64,000 nt of DNA. Source: SIAJ01 sp963773845. Its GTDB lineage: Bacteria; Planctomycetota; Planctomycetia; Gemmatales; Gemmataceae. The notes beneath the pieces were generated by a model. The model saw nothing but the letters and a program-made list of their open reading frames with translations, did not search any database and was not told the DNA's origin. The DNA lies in assembly GCA_963773845.1 (NCBI GenBank), contig CAVZCU010000011.1:905959-969958 (forward strand), in the 5' to 3' direction. Positions 15,591 through 25,323 of the stretch are shown one piece after another (positions within the stretch are counted from its first letter, which is position 1; each line of letters begins with the position of its first letter). Made by a program: the position numbers and the translations under genes.

Positions 15591-15998
15591 GTGAGCCATC
15601 GAACGGTGGTTCTTTCGAGCTTCGAAGAATACCTCGTTGCCGACAACGTATCGGCGGCCGAACGACCATTCCACGAGCGAGATAGGAATGAGCAATTGTT
15701 GCGCTTTCCTTTCAGCGTGATGCTGCAAGTTTCGTATCCAGAGTTAGATTTCGCCAACCGTTGGTGCTGGCAACAGTTTGGACCTCCCGCCGGTGAATGC
15801 AACCAACATTGTTCCGAGTATCGTATGTGCGACAACACCGAGCCCCATTCCCATGTCGGAAAGTGGACCGCGTGTTGGCACGCGAAGACTGACTACAACT
15901 TCGGATTTAACGAATGGTACTTTGCAGAAGCCACTGACTGCGAACGGTTCCTCGCAAATGTGAAGAACATCAACTGGGGTGAGCATTACCCAAAATAA
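15591..15998 (+). CDS. Integron cassette protein of unknown function
   Basis: 135 residues from GTG at 15591, 14 bp after the attC 8 box. The C-terminal half is rich in Cys, Trp and His (WCWQQFGPPAGECNQHCSEYRMCDN..HSHVGKWTACWHAKTDYNFGF). This could be a metal site or a disulfide-rich fold, but there is no signal peptide. No family recognised. It ends 3 bp before attC 9. Confidence 0.6.
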   Translation: MSHRTVVLSSFEEYLVADNVSAAERPFHERDRNEQLLRFPFSVMLQVSYPELDFANRWCWQQFGPPAGECNQHCSEYRMCDNTEPHSHVGKWTACWHAKTDYNFGFNEWYFAEATDCERFLANVKNINWGEHYPK

Positions 15999-16000
15999 TC

Positions 16001-16090
16001 GCCGAACGAGCAGATGGAGCTGAGCCCCGCCTCGAAGCCCGCGATAGGGCTCTTTGTCGTCGAAGGCAGCGGCTCAACTTGGCGTTCGCC
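16001..16090 (+). other. attC site 9
   Basis: GCCGAAC (16001-16007) and GTTCGCC (16084-16090). GAGCTGAGCC pairs with GGCTCAACTT, and the loop holds CGAAGCCCGCGATAGGGCTCTTTG. Length 90 bp. Confidence 0.82.
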
Positions 16091-16107
16091 AACAGAAGGG
16101 GACCGAC

Positions 16108-16464
16108 GTGGACCAGAAGCTCTGGCCGTTCCCAGCGATCCCGCCGGACCAGCAGACCGATGAACATCGGAAAGAAATCCGGTTCTTCGAGGACGCGTAT
16201 CGGGAGGGGTTCAAGCCGTTCGAGGATTACGCTGGATACGGGGCATCTTCACTCGACGGGCGGATAGCGAATCTGGTTCGTAGGGGCCGCACGCGGGATC
16301 GAGCGAGTCGATGGGAAATCTTCCTGTCCGCTCCGGAACCAGACGAAGGGTTAAGTTGCTTATTCTTGACCTTCGAAGTAGCTACGGAAGCACTATTCCG
16401 GTGGCTACGCGGCGAACCGGCAGCGGCCTTGCGTGAGTACGTCATGCAACATCGATTCTGGTAA
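16108..16464 (+). CDS. Integron cassette protein of unknown function
   Basis: 118 residues from GTG at 16108 (VDQKLWPFPAIPPDQQTDEHRKEI). A helical N-terminal half with charged residues is followed by SRWEIFLSAPEPDEGLSCLFLTFEVATEALFRWLRGE, which looks like a small alpha/beta domain. No signal peptide or known motif. The following attC has its first box (GGCGAAC, 16483-16489) and is then broken by the miniature element. Confidence 0.58.
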   Translation: MDQKLWPFPAIPPDQQTDEHRKEIRFFEDAYREGFKPFEDYAGYGASSLDGRIANLVRRGRTRDRASRWEIFLSAPEPDEGLSCLFLTFEVATEALFRWLRGEPAAALREYVMQHRFW

Positions 16465-16489
16465 CAGGCTCGGGGACGACGAGGCGAAC

Positions 16490-17045
16490 CGTCCTCTGTC
16501 CGTCCGACTGCTCTGAAATCTCCCCCTGAGTAAGCGGCGTACCGTGGCGCGATCGGCGTTGAGTCGGCCGAGTGACGGATTGTGCCCGGGCTGTGATGAG
16601 GCGGTAGTGGCGACGGCCGATATCGCACAGCGCCGGGATGGTTCTTGGCAACGGTGTCACACTCTATTCGAGCGGCGCCAAACGGCCTTACGAGGTCGGA
16701 TCGCTTCGCCTGCCGACAAGGCGAACGCTCCGCAGGCGGCGGTCGGCCTGCCTCTCACGGACAGCTTGCACGAATCGAAGCCGGCAGATAGCGGACGATC
16801 GCTCCGCGATCGCTTCGGGCCGCTAGCCCGAGAAACCTCGTCGACTGCGCGGCGCCGGTTTACGATCTGCAGAGCGATCGTCCACTATGATGAGCATGCA
16901 TGCACAAGCTCGGAGCGAAAGAGCTGCATCTGCGGGTACCGTGTACTCCGCGTGCTCGCTGAAACTTTCATGATTGAGACACAGGAGCGATCTCGTGATC
17001 TCTTTCGCCATGGGCGACCGGCTCCGACCCGTCACCCGCGGGGAC
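16490..17045. mobile_element. Miniature derivative of the attC-targeting IS110-like element (copy 3)
   Basis: Its left end (CGTCCTCTGTCCGTCCGACTG..., 16490-16850) matches copies 1 and 2, including GCGCCGGGATGGTTCTTG and GCGGCGCCAAACGGCCTTACG. Its right end (16930-17045) matches the transposase-proximal end of the IS110 element. There is no transposase and no 511-aa gene. It again starts right after an attC core box, and a CTCAGTAG stem follows it as after copy 1. This is what a non-autonomous, internally deleted copy would look like. Confidence 0.68.
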
Positions 17046-17112
17046 GTGGTGGCTTATAGTCTCAGTAGTCGGCCCGGTGGTTGAGTTGAGCATTCCGCAA
17101 CGGAGACGTGCC

Positions 17113-17568
17113 ATGGCGCACACCTTGATTTTGCTGTGGTTCCTGTTCTCGGCGGCCGCTCTGGCGCCGGCTGCTCCTGCTCTCAAGGAGCGGCCGAGAA
17201 AAATGCCCCCGATCTTTGGCGAGTGGCTGCGGGTCGGCCACACCCATGCCGGGAAGTCTGTGTGGACCGCGAACGAGATCCACCACCAGGTGTTTAGCCC
17301 CGACGGCGTGTGGCAGTATTCCTACGGGGGCCACCCAGACAACACCCGGGGCAAGAGCTTTGCGATCGATTCGCAGAAGACCCCCGCGACGATCGACATC
17401 AGCATGGGCGGCGGGCCGCCCAATTGGCGTGGGATCTACAAGGTGGAAGGCGACACGCTGACGCTCTGCCTCGTAGACGGCAACCAGGAACGACCGAAGA
17501 CATTCGAATCCAGCGCCGGCAAGCCGACCACCATCTGGGTTTTCAAGCGGGTCAAGGCAAAAGACTGA
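17113..17568 (+). CDS. Exported TIGR03067-like protein
   Basis: 151 residues from ATG at 17113. Signal peptide MAHTLILLWFLFSAAALAPAAPA. The C-terminal half shows the planctomycete TIGR03067/lipocalin-like pattern: IDSQKTPATIDISM... then GIYKVEGDTLTLCLVDGNQERPKTFESSAGKPTTIWVFKRVK. The function of the family is unknown. It is the last gene before dabA; no attC follows it within 150 bp, so it may be the end of the cassette array or outside it. A paralogue lies at 29569-29994. Confidence 0.75.
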   Translation: MAHTLILLWFLFSAAALAPAAPALKERPRKMPPIFGEWLRVGHTHAGKSVWTANEIHHQVFSPDGVWQYSYGGHPDNTRGKSFAIDSQKTPATIDISMGGGPPNWRGIYKVEGDTLTLCLVDGNQERPKTFESSAGKPTTIWVFKRVKAKD

Positions 17569-17723
17569 ACCGCAGTTGCGGAATAGTGTGACGAGCGAAT
17601 CCGACTCTCGCGACACGGCGTGCGAACACCTTGCCACCGGCGTCGATCAACTGGTGAACCAACTTCCGATCCGTAAGATGGCAAGCGAGAGGTCGTCCAT
17701 CCTCCACGAGGCCACTGAGTGAG

Positions 17724-20700
17724 GTGCATGCCGTTTCGCTACGTTCGGGGACGGGCTCGCTTGAGGAACTTCAGCACATCGTTGATCATGCGGCCCATTT
17801 GTTGCCCGCCCAGGGGCCCATTCCGGTCTTCATCCATCACAACACGCTGCACGCGTTCGAGCATCTGACATTCTCCGAAGCGGTCGCCCAGGGGAGCGAG
17901 CTGTTCGGCTGTCAGCCGTATCTCAGCGAGGATCGGTACCGTGAGGAGATGGCGCGCGGCCGCATTCGCTACGAAGGGCTAGACGAATCGTTACGTGAAG
18001 ATCTTGCGGATGCGGCCGAGCAGGAAATCGCTTTGGGCTGCACGCGGTTCCAGCTTCGGCGCGCCATGCTGCTCGCCCCACTGCGCAGCGGGACGACCGA
18101 GGAATTGCACTGGTTCGTGGCCGAAACGGACGCCTTGCGCCGGGTCGCGCCTCACTTATCCGCGAGCGATCGCGCTCACTTGGTGGCCGAGACGCGCCGC
18201 TGGGCCCTGCGCGATCTGCGCGGTCAAGCCGACCGGCCCGGTGCGGTCGCCGTCGGCGCACTCGCGGAGATATTCGATCGCTTTGGCAATCGCCATATCG
18301 AAACGTGGGGACCAGATGCCTGGGAGTCGTTTGGCTTGCAGGTGATGTGGCGGATCTGTCGCTCGGGCGTGGCCGATGTGCCGCAGTTTGCGAAGTCCCC
18401 CGCCCTGCCCATCCGCCATCGCGACCTCTTGCGTCGCGTCGCCGGCGCCGACAGCGACCTGCTCGTTCACGACGTCCTCATTCGCTTTTGCGCCGCCTTT
18501 CTGGATCAGGGACTGGGTCACTGGGCGATGCCTCACCGCGACACGGGGATCTTCCGGGCGTTTGGCACTCTTTATCAGCAACCCGGCGGACCGCCTTACC
18601 ATTGGCGACGCGGCCTCGCGGAGGAGTTGAAGCGGATCGAAGCCGCCGGAATCGATCCGCTCCAATCGCTCCTTGAATCACTGACGCTTCTCGGCGTTCC
18701 GACGGACGAATGGGACGCCTACATTTCGGCGACTCTTCTGGCGCTGCGCGGCTGGGCCGGGATCATCCACTTTCTGGAGGAACGACCGGATCGATCGGTC
18801 CATTCGCCGCCCAAGGGGAGCCTGATCGAGTACCTCGCGATTCGATTGATCCTGGAACGTCTGGCCCTCGCGCATCTGGCCCGGTCTTCGTTTGGATATA
18901 CTGGGCCGCTGGATGGCTTGCGCCGTACTGCGCTCATGTCTCAAGCCGTATCAACCCCCCGGTTCGGAGCAGCGCGCGTTCTCGCTCTTTCAGCTCGCCC
19001 AGTCGCTGGGCTGGACTCCGGTCGAGCTGTTGCAACTCGGGCCGGCCGAGTGGGAATCGCTCTTGCGCGAAGTGGAAAGCTTCTCGGACCTCGAGCGACG
19101 AAAGGTTTTCCATCTCGCCTACGAACGGCGATTCTACATTCGCTCACTCGACGCCATTGCCCTGCACGCCAACGCGCCAGCGCCGACGCCGCGGCCGGCA
19201 CGCTTTCAGGCGATCTTCTGCATCGACGAACGGGAAGAGTCGATCCGCCGGCATCTTGAAGAAGTCGCGCCGGATGCCGAGACATTCGGTACGGCCGGCT
19301 TCTTTTCAGTGGCCATGTATTACAAGGGAGCGGCGGATGCCCATTACACGCCGCTGTGTCCGGGCGTGATGCTTCCCCAACACTGGGTGGCCGAAGAAGT
19401 CATTGACCATGATCGCGACGAACAGCGTCGGCGGAACAGGCTGCGGCGAGCGATCGGTTCCGCGCGCTATCGCGTTCACGTCGGCAGCCGCCGTTTCCTA
19501 TCCGCGGCATTGCTCGCCGCGGCGGGCGTCATGGCGTCGGTGCCGCTCGTTGCGCGCACGCTGTTTCCCCGGCTCACGGCTCGGGTGCGCGCGGCGCATC
19601 GGGGAGGTTTTTCGCCCTCCGGCCACGCGGCTGCGGCTCGAACGGTCCGATCCGACCCCGGGGCCAGAAGGCCCGCATATTGGCTACACCGTCGACGAGT
19701 TGAGCGACATCGGCGAGAAAGTGCTGCGCGACATCGGCTTGACCGATGGCTTCGCGCGGCTCATTTTCGTCATCGGTCATGGCTCGACAAGCATGAACAA
19801 CCCGCACGAATCGGCCCACGATTGCGGGGCCTGTGGCGGGTCGCGCGGCGGACCGAACGGTCGCGCACTTGCGCAAATGCTCAACGATCCGCGCGTGCAC
19901 GCCCGACTCGGCGAGCGCGGGATCGCCATTCCGAGCGACACGGTATTCGTGGGCGGCATGCACAACACCAGCAGCGAAGCGCTCACGCTCTACGATGCCG
20001 ATCGCGTTCCGGATGCGCTTCGGGCGGAGTTCGAACGCGCGTATTCGGATTTGCAATTGGCCTGCGACCGCGACGCGCACGAACGGGCCCGACGCTTTGA
20101 GTCGGCGCCGCTCACGCTGTCCCTTGCCGCTGCCCGCCGGCATATGGAGGGGCGTTCGGAGGACTTGTCGCAGGTTCGACCGGAGTGGGGCCATGCGACC
20201 AACGCCCTTTGCATCGTCGGTCGACGCGAGCGTACACGCGGCCTGTTCCTGGACCGCCGAGCGTTCCTCACGTCTTACGATCCAACTCAGGACGACGCGG
20301 ATGCCAGCATCCTGACGCGGACACTGCAAGCGGTCTTCCCCGTCTGTGGCGGGATCAACCTCGAATATTACTTCTCTTACGTCGATAACATCGGCTACGG
20401 ATGTGGCACAAAGCTGCCGCACAATATCACGTCCCTCTTGGGCGTGATGGACGGGGCCGGCAGCGATCTGCGCACTGGCTTGCCGTGGCAAATGGTGGAG
20501 ATTCACGAGCCCGTTCGGCTGCTGGTTGTTTTGGAGACGCGCCCGGAAACAATACTCGGCATCTTCGAAAGGCATCCGGCGCTGGGACAATTGGTCCGTA
20601 ATGAGTGGATCATGCTTGCCGTACTCGACCCGAATTCGCCAGCGATTCATTTACTTCGCAACGGCGACTTCGTTCGTTATGAGCCACAAGCGAAGGCGCT

Positions 20701-20773
20701 GCCGCAGGCACCAACTTCCGTTGACTGGTACCGCGGTTGGCGCGATCATCTGGAGTTCGCGGCCATCGGTTAG
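17724..20773 (+). CDS. dabA: DabA-type inorganic carbon transporter subunit (DUF2309), two frameshifts
   Basis: About 1016 residues once two single-base insertions are removed. The first is in a C6 run at 18955-18960 (five C give VSTPGSEQRAFSLFQLAQ) and the second is near 19591 (gives RVRRRIGEVFRPPATR). The family's zinc/carbonic-anhydrase-like residues are present: Cys and Asp in FCIDEREESIRRHLE (near residue 498), His in FVIGHGSTSMNNPHES and Cys in DCGACGG (near 682-699). DabA works with an NDH/Mrp-type membrane subunit to convert CO2 to bicarbonate at the inner membrane, driven by a cation gradient. Two such subunits follow. The start is GTG at 17724. Confidence 0.88.
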
Positions 20774-20802
20774 GTGGCGAGTCGAGCGAAATGAAGGCGA
20801 GC

Positions 20803-20965
20803 CAAGCGCCTTCCTGGCGAGAAGTCCGCTTGTATCGGCGAGCCCACCGCTTGTATCGGCGAGCCCACCGCCGTAACGGCGGCGGGTATTGACTTCACCC
20901 GCCGCCTTACGGCGGTCGGCTCGCCAGGAGGGCTGTCGGCTCGCCAGGAAGGCGGGCGGCACGCC
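20803..20965. repeat. Cluster of short direct and inverted repeats
   Basis: CCGCTTGTATCGGCGAGCCCA occurs twice in tandem (near 20828 and 20851). CGCCGTAACGGCGGCGGG and CCCGCCGCCTTACGGCG form a hairpin, and GGCTCGCCAGGA recurs twice on the right. The unit GGCGAGCC / GGCTCGCC palindromes could act as a terminator after dabA; otherwise it is a dispersed palindromic repeat. Confidence 0.7.
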
Positions 20966-21022
20966 AAGTCCTTGATGTATTCACTGAAGTATCGCCCAGG
21001 ACGCTGGGAGATCGTGAGTTCC

Positions 21023-22399
21023 ATGCCCGACTTCGACTTCATCGTCCAGTGCGTTGGCCTCGTGGTGGTCGCCACGCCGGCACTGTTATTTGCGGCGTTG
21101 GGCATCGCCTCGTTGCTCGATCGAAAGCTCACCGAGCGCTCGATCGCGCTCTTGTGTCACACGGCCATTCTGATCGGTCTCGTCGCGTCGGCCACGGTGT
21201 TCGTATTCATGGTCGCGACCGGCGAGCGATTGCTTGAAGTTGACCTCGGTGACTGGGTGTCGGTCGATCAGTACCACTTCGGCATCGCGATCGTATTCGA
21301 TCGCCTCTCGGTGCCATTCACATTTCTCACGTTCGTGCTGTGCGGCACCGTCGGCGTGTTCGCCAGCCGGTACATGCACCGCGAGCCGGGATATAACCGC
21401 TTCTTCGTTCTGTATGCGATGTTTGTCGCCGGCATGGTGTTGGCCATCCTGTCGGGGACAATTGAAACGCTCTTTGCCGGCTGGGAAATGGTCGGCTTGT
21501 CGAGCGCCCTCTTGATCGCGTACTTTCAAGAGCGGCCGGCGCCGTCCCGGAATGGTTTGCGGGTCTGGGTGGTGTATCGCGTCTCGGACGCGGCGCTTCT
21601 CATCGGCGCCGTGGTCTTCCACCACGTCGTCGGCTCCGGCCGACTGCTGGGTCCCAGTTCGTGGCCCGAGGGCGAATCGCAAATCACCGGCCCTTCGGCC
21701 CTGCTCGTCGGCTTGCTGCTTCTCGTAGCCGCGGCGGGGAAGTCGGCGCTGATTCCGTTCAGCGGCTGGCTGCCGCGGGCGATGGAAGGGCCGACGGCAT
21801 CGAGCGCCGTCTTCTACGGCGCGCTATCGGTGCACCTGGGGGCTTATCTGCTCTTGCGGGTGAGCCCTCTGATGGATGAATCCGTCTGGCTTGCCGTCGC
21901 GGTGGTCGCCCTGGGACTCGCAACCGCCGTCTACGCCTATGTGGTCGGCAGCGTTCAAACCGATATCAAATCGGCGCTCGCGTATGCCTCGCTGGCTCAG
22001 GTCGGATTGATCGTCGCCGAAATCGGGCTGGGATTGCGCTATATCGCTCTGGCGCATTTACTGGGACATGCTTGCTTGCGCACGATGCAATTCTTACGGG
22101 CTCCGACTCTACTGCACGATTACCACACGATGGAAAACGCCATCGGCGAGCATCTTCCCCCGCCGGGCGGCCCGCTCGGGCGGCTGCTATCGGACAAAGC
22201 CCGAATTTGGCTTTATCGTTACTCTCTGGAACGGGGCTACATGGAAATGTGGCTGGCGCTTTGGGTGGTCCGCCCGTTTGTGAGTGCCTTTCGGACGTTC
22301 GACCGGCTGGAGCGAGCATGGACCAACTTGCTGGCCGGCCGAGTTTCGCGAGAAACCGCCGAAACTCCCACTGGTGGCCGATTTGATGAACTCATATGA
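21023..22399 (+). CDS. NuoL/DabB-like proton-translocating membrane subunit
   Basis: 458 residues from ATG at 21023 (GGGAG 12 nt upstream). The ATG at 20972 adds 17 residues of repeat-derived sequence. At least ten hydrophobic segments. Family features include the conserved Glu in LFAGWEMVGLSSALLIAYF, Lys in AAAGKSALIPFSGWLPRAMEGPT, and Lys in VQTDIKSALAYASLAQVG. It belongs to the NuoL/MrpA antiporter-like family and is shorter than respiratory NuoL, as DabB proteins are. Located directly after dabA and overlapping the next membrane gene by 4 nt, it likely supplies the cation path for DabA. Confidence 0.82.
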   Translation: MPDFDFIVQCVGLVVVATPALLFAALGIASLLDRKLTERSIALLCHTAILIGLVASATVFVFMVATGERLLEVDLGDWVSVDQYHFGIAIVFDRLSVPFTFLTFVLCGTVGVFASRYMHREPGYNRFFVLYAMFVAGMVLAILSGTIETLFAGWEMVGLSSALLIAYFQERPAPSRNGLRVWVVYRVSDAALLIGAVVFHHVVGSGRLLGPSSWPEGESQITGPSALLVGLLLLVAAAGKSALIPFSGWLPRAMEGPTASSAVFYGALSVHLGAYLLLRVSPLMDESVWLAVAVVALGLATAVYAYVVGSVQTDIKSALAYASLAQVGLIVAEIGLGLRYIALAHLLGHACLRTMQFLRAPTLLHDYHTMENAIGEHLPPPGGPLGRLLSDKARIWLYRYSLERGYMEMWLALWVVRPFVSAFRTFDRLERAWTNLLAGRVSRETAETPTGGRFDELI

Positions 22400-23790
22400 G
22401 CGAGTTTCTTTCATTACCTTGGCTCGAAGCGTCAATCGCGGTCCCGCTCGTGGGGGCCATTGTGCTGAGCCGCGTGCGCACCCCGCAACATACGGCTGCC
22501 TGGGGATTGTTCTTCGCGTTTCTCACACTGATGTGCACGTTCGCCGCCAGCTTGACGTTTATGACGGGAGTTGCGCCAGCCTCGGGCAAATGGGACGTGC
22601 AAGCGCGTTTGTTCGGCGGCCATCTGTTTCGACTCGACGAATTGAGTGCACCGCTCGTCCCCGCCGTGGCACTTCTTTACCTGCTCACCGCATTGGCGAC
22701 GGCGAAGATCAAGCTGCGGCGATTTTCGTTTCCCTGGTCGTTCGCCGCCGAAGCGCTGGCGCTCGCCACATTCAGTTGCATCGATCCGTGGACGCTGGTG
22801 CTCATCCTTTCGCTTGGAACATTGCCGCCAATTGTCGAGTTGCTGAACCGGGGTCGGTCCTATCGCGTTTATGTCATTCACATGGCCCTTTTCGTCGGCC
22901 CAATGGCGGTCGGCCAATTGCTTGTCGATGTGGGATCGATCGCCTGGGGCTCCGCACTATTGTTCGCCGCCGTACTCGTACGCTGCGGAGTGATCCCGAT
23001 GCACTGTTGGATCACCGACTGGTTCGAAAACGCCACGTTCGGCCGAGCGCTCTTGTTCGTCGCACCGCTGACGGGTGTCTACGCGGCGATTCGCCTGGTG
23101 CTGCCGGTGGCGGACGATTGGATGTTGCGCAGCCTGAGCCTGGCGTCGCTCGTGACCGCGGTCTACGCGTCGGGCATGGCGACCGTGCAACTGGAAGCTC
23201 GCCGATTCTTCGCCTTCCTGTTCCTGAGTCACGCGTCGCTGGTGCTGGTCGGCCTCGAATTGCATACCAGCATCAGCCTGACGGGCTCATTGCGATTGTG
23301 GTCGAGCGTGATCCTGTCGCTGGGCGGTCTGGGTTTGACATTGCGCGCGCTCGAATCGCGCGTCGGCCGCCTTTCGCTGAGCCGGTTTCACGGGCTCTAC
23401 GATCATTCGCCGGCGCTGGCCGTGTGCTTCCTGGTAACGGGGCTCGCGAGCGTCGGCTTTCCGGGCACGGTCGGATTCGTCGCGGCGGAGATGCTGGTCG
23501 ATGGCGCCGTCGACGCGAGTCCGTGGGTCGGCCTGGGCGTCGTAACGGCCGCGGCGCTGAACGGCATCGCGATCGTCCGGGCGTATTTTCTGCTCTTCAC
23601 TGGCACTCGCCACGCCGCGACCGTCCCGCTCGGCATCACGTTGCAAGAGCGCATGGCAGTGCTGACACTCGCCGCTTTGCTCATCGGCGGCGGCCTCCTA
23701 CCCCAGCCGGGGGTCGTGGCCAGCCACCGGGCGGCGACCCAACTCTTGCAAGAGTCAGCCTCCCGCAATTCGCGACCGCCGAGCGAGTAG
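22396..23790 (+). CDS. NuoM/N-like membrane subunit, second in the dab cluster
   Basis: 464 residues with about 12-13 hydrophobic segments, starting with ATG in an ATGA overlap. Pattern of the proton-conducting transporter family: FAAVLVRCGVIPMHCWITDWFENATF (in place of the usual KxALxPxHxWLPxA), VQLEARRFFAFLFLSHASLV, and a late GFPGTVGFVAAEMLVDGAV. The key Lys in the first motif is replaced by Arg. The usual DAB operon has a single NuoL-like gene, so a second half-size subunit is unusual and suggests a two-subunit membrane arm. The respiratory complex I genes are not nearby. Confidence 0.75.
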   Translation: MSEFLSLPWLEASIAVPLVGAIVLSRVRTPQHTAAWGLFFAFLTLMCTFAASLTFMTGVAPASGKWDVQARLFGGHLFRLDELSAPLVPAVALLYLLTALATAKIKLRRFSFPWSFAAEALALATFSCIDPWTLVLILSLGTLPPIVELLNRGRSYRVYVIHMALFVGPMAVGQLLVDVGSIAWGSALLFAAVLVRCGVIPMHCWITDWFENATFGRALLFVAPLTGVYAAIRLVLPVADDWMLRSLSLASLVTAVYASGMATVQLEARRFFAFLFLSHASLVLVGLELHTSISLTGSLRLWSSVILSLGGLGLTLRALESRVGRLSLSRFHGLYDHSPALAVCFLVTGLASVGFPGTVGFVAAEMLVDGAVDASPWVGLGVVTAAALNGIAIVRAYFLLFTGTRHAATVPLGITLQERMAVLTLAALLIGGGLLPQPGVVASHRAATQLLQESASRNSRPPSE

Positions 23791-24025
23791 CTGATTTCGG
23801 TAGAATTCTGTTCTTCGACTCATCGGGGCCGCTGAATTCTCGCAAATCCAGATACGAGCGTGGCGAAGAGCGATCGTGCCGATTATGCCGATTGTGCCGA
23901 GACGGCTTGCCGTGCCAATTGGCCGAATCGTTCGCTCTGTCCCGAAGAAATGCAACTTGCCGATTAGACTTTCCGCAAGGACCTGGAATCTCCGCGGAGA
24001 GAGGCTTCGCGCATCGGCCATCCCA

Positions 24026-24811
24026 ATGCTGATCGGAATTGCTGGGCTCATATTGCTCGGCGGCTGTGCGTCTGTGCCCACCCGAGTCACGACATACAAG
24101 CCGCCGTCGCCGCCCCAGGGCATGGTGATCGTTGTCGAAGGCGCTGGCGGCAATCCGGTGGCGTCGCGCACTGTCACCGCCGCGGTCAAGTGGTACAGGC
24201 TCCCTTACTATGTTCGTTCCATTGATTGGACGCACGGCCCCGGACTCGGCGTGGCGGACATGACGGACGTCGAACATTCGGAAACCGAAGGACAACGTCT
24301 CGCCAGGCAGATCTCGGACTTCCGAACCCGTTTCCCCGGCATGCCGATCTATATCGTGGCGTATAGCGCCGGCGCACAGGTCGCTCTGGAAGCCACACAA
24401 CGGCTGGAGCCCGACAGTCTGGAACGCATCATTCTCCTGGCGCCCGCCGTTGCCGCGGACTACGACTTGCGTCCGGCCCTGGTGGCGGCACGCCGGGGAG
24501 TGGATGCGTTCACGAGTGAGCGCGACGGCTTTTATCTTGGGCTCGCCACCACCATTGTGGGCACGGCGGACGGCGAGTTCGGCGTCCCGGCCGCGGGACG
24601 GGTTGGGTTTGATTTGCCCCTGGCCGGCCCGGACCTTGCGCTCGCGGGCCGTCTTCATCAACACCCGTGGGACCGAAGCATGGTCTGGACCGGCTACAAC
24701 GGCGAACATTCCGGCACCTTGCGGCCGGCCTTTTTTCGAGCCTATGTCCTGCCGCTCCTCGGCGAGCCGATCCCGGTCAATTCCATCAGGCCAGCCATCG
24801 CCAACCGGTAA
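24026..24811 (+). CDS. Lipoprotein alpha/beta-hydrolase-like protein
   Basis: 261 residues from ATG at 24026. A lipoprotein signal peptide ends in the lipobox LILLGGCAS. The mature part reads as an alpha/beta hydrolase: VIVVEGAGGNP, then PIYIVAYSAGAQVAL, in which Ser of AYSAGAQ would be the nucleophile. A late His in TGYNGEHSGTL may complete the triad. It probably sits on a membrane facing the periplasm. Substrate unknown. An upstream in-frame extension to 23876 contains no better start. It does not belong clearly to the dab cluster (235-bp gap). Confidence 0.7.
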   Translation: MLIGIAGLILLGGCASVPTRVTTYKPPSPPQGMVIVVEGAGGNPVASRTVTAAVKWYRLPYYVRSIDWTHGPGLGVADMTDVEHSETEGQRLARQISDFRTRFPGMPIYIVAYSAGAQVALEATQRLEPDSLERIILLAPAVAADYDLRPALVAARRGVDAFTSERDGFYLGLATTIVGTADGEFGVPAAGRVGFDLPLAGPDLALAGRLHQHPWDRSMVWTGYNGEHSGTLRPAFFRAYVLPLLGEPIPVNSIRPAIANR

Positions 24812-25323
24812 GACAAACAATCATGCGCAACGTCCACGCGGCGCCCAACGCCTGCCAGAATTCGGGCCGATGCCGCGGGAGAAACCGCATCAATGGCCAA
24901 GTTCTAAAGCGTGAGCGGAAGCCGATGGGCAGGCTTCGGCAGCTTCCCATTAACGGGCGTTCTACGACCCCGGCCAGGGTCGTTTGGATTCTTGGCTTTC
25001 TGTCGGCGGTCGAAGCGTAGCGTCGACCGCCGGTCACCGACGGCACCTCGGCATCCGACCCCGGCCGGGGCCGCAGAACCCGTCGCCAACCGGGAAAATC
25101 CTCGCAAGCCGGGAGGTGAAGCGAGGCGCCGCGACAAGCCACGCAAACTTCCGAAACTGACCAAGGAATACGGGACAGGCGTCGTTCGAGTTCCAATTTC
25201 AGCTGGCTATCACCAGGGCACAAGCGCAGCCAAATCACGCTGAGTGACTTGCGGAATGGCGAAATCCGACAAGGCCCCCTACAAGACGCTTGGTGATATA
25301 ATCACCGCCGGGGGTAACAAGCC
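24812..25323. other. Intergenic with a long inverted repeat
   Basis: 512 bp without a credible gene. ACGGGCGTTCTACGACCCCGG (from 24953) and CCGGCCGGGGCCGCAGAACCCGT (to 25083) are imperfect inverted repeats enclosing a second inverted repeat, GGCGGTCGAAGC / GCGTCGACCGCC. This looks like another palindromic dispersed element of about 130 bp. Confidence 0.6.

Noticed and set aside
17569..17723. An attC after the TIGR03067 gene at 17113
   Set aside because: No paired core boxes were found, so the gene cannot be called a cassette with confidence.
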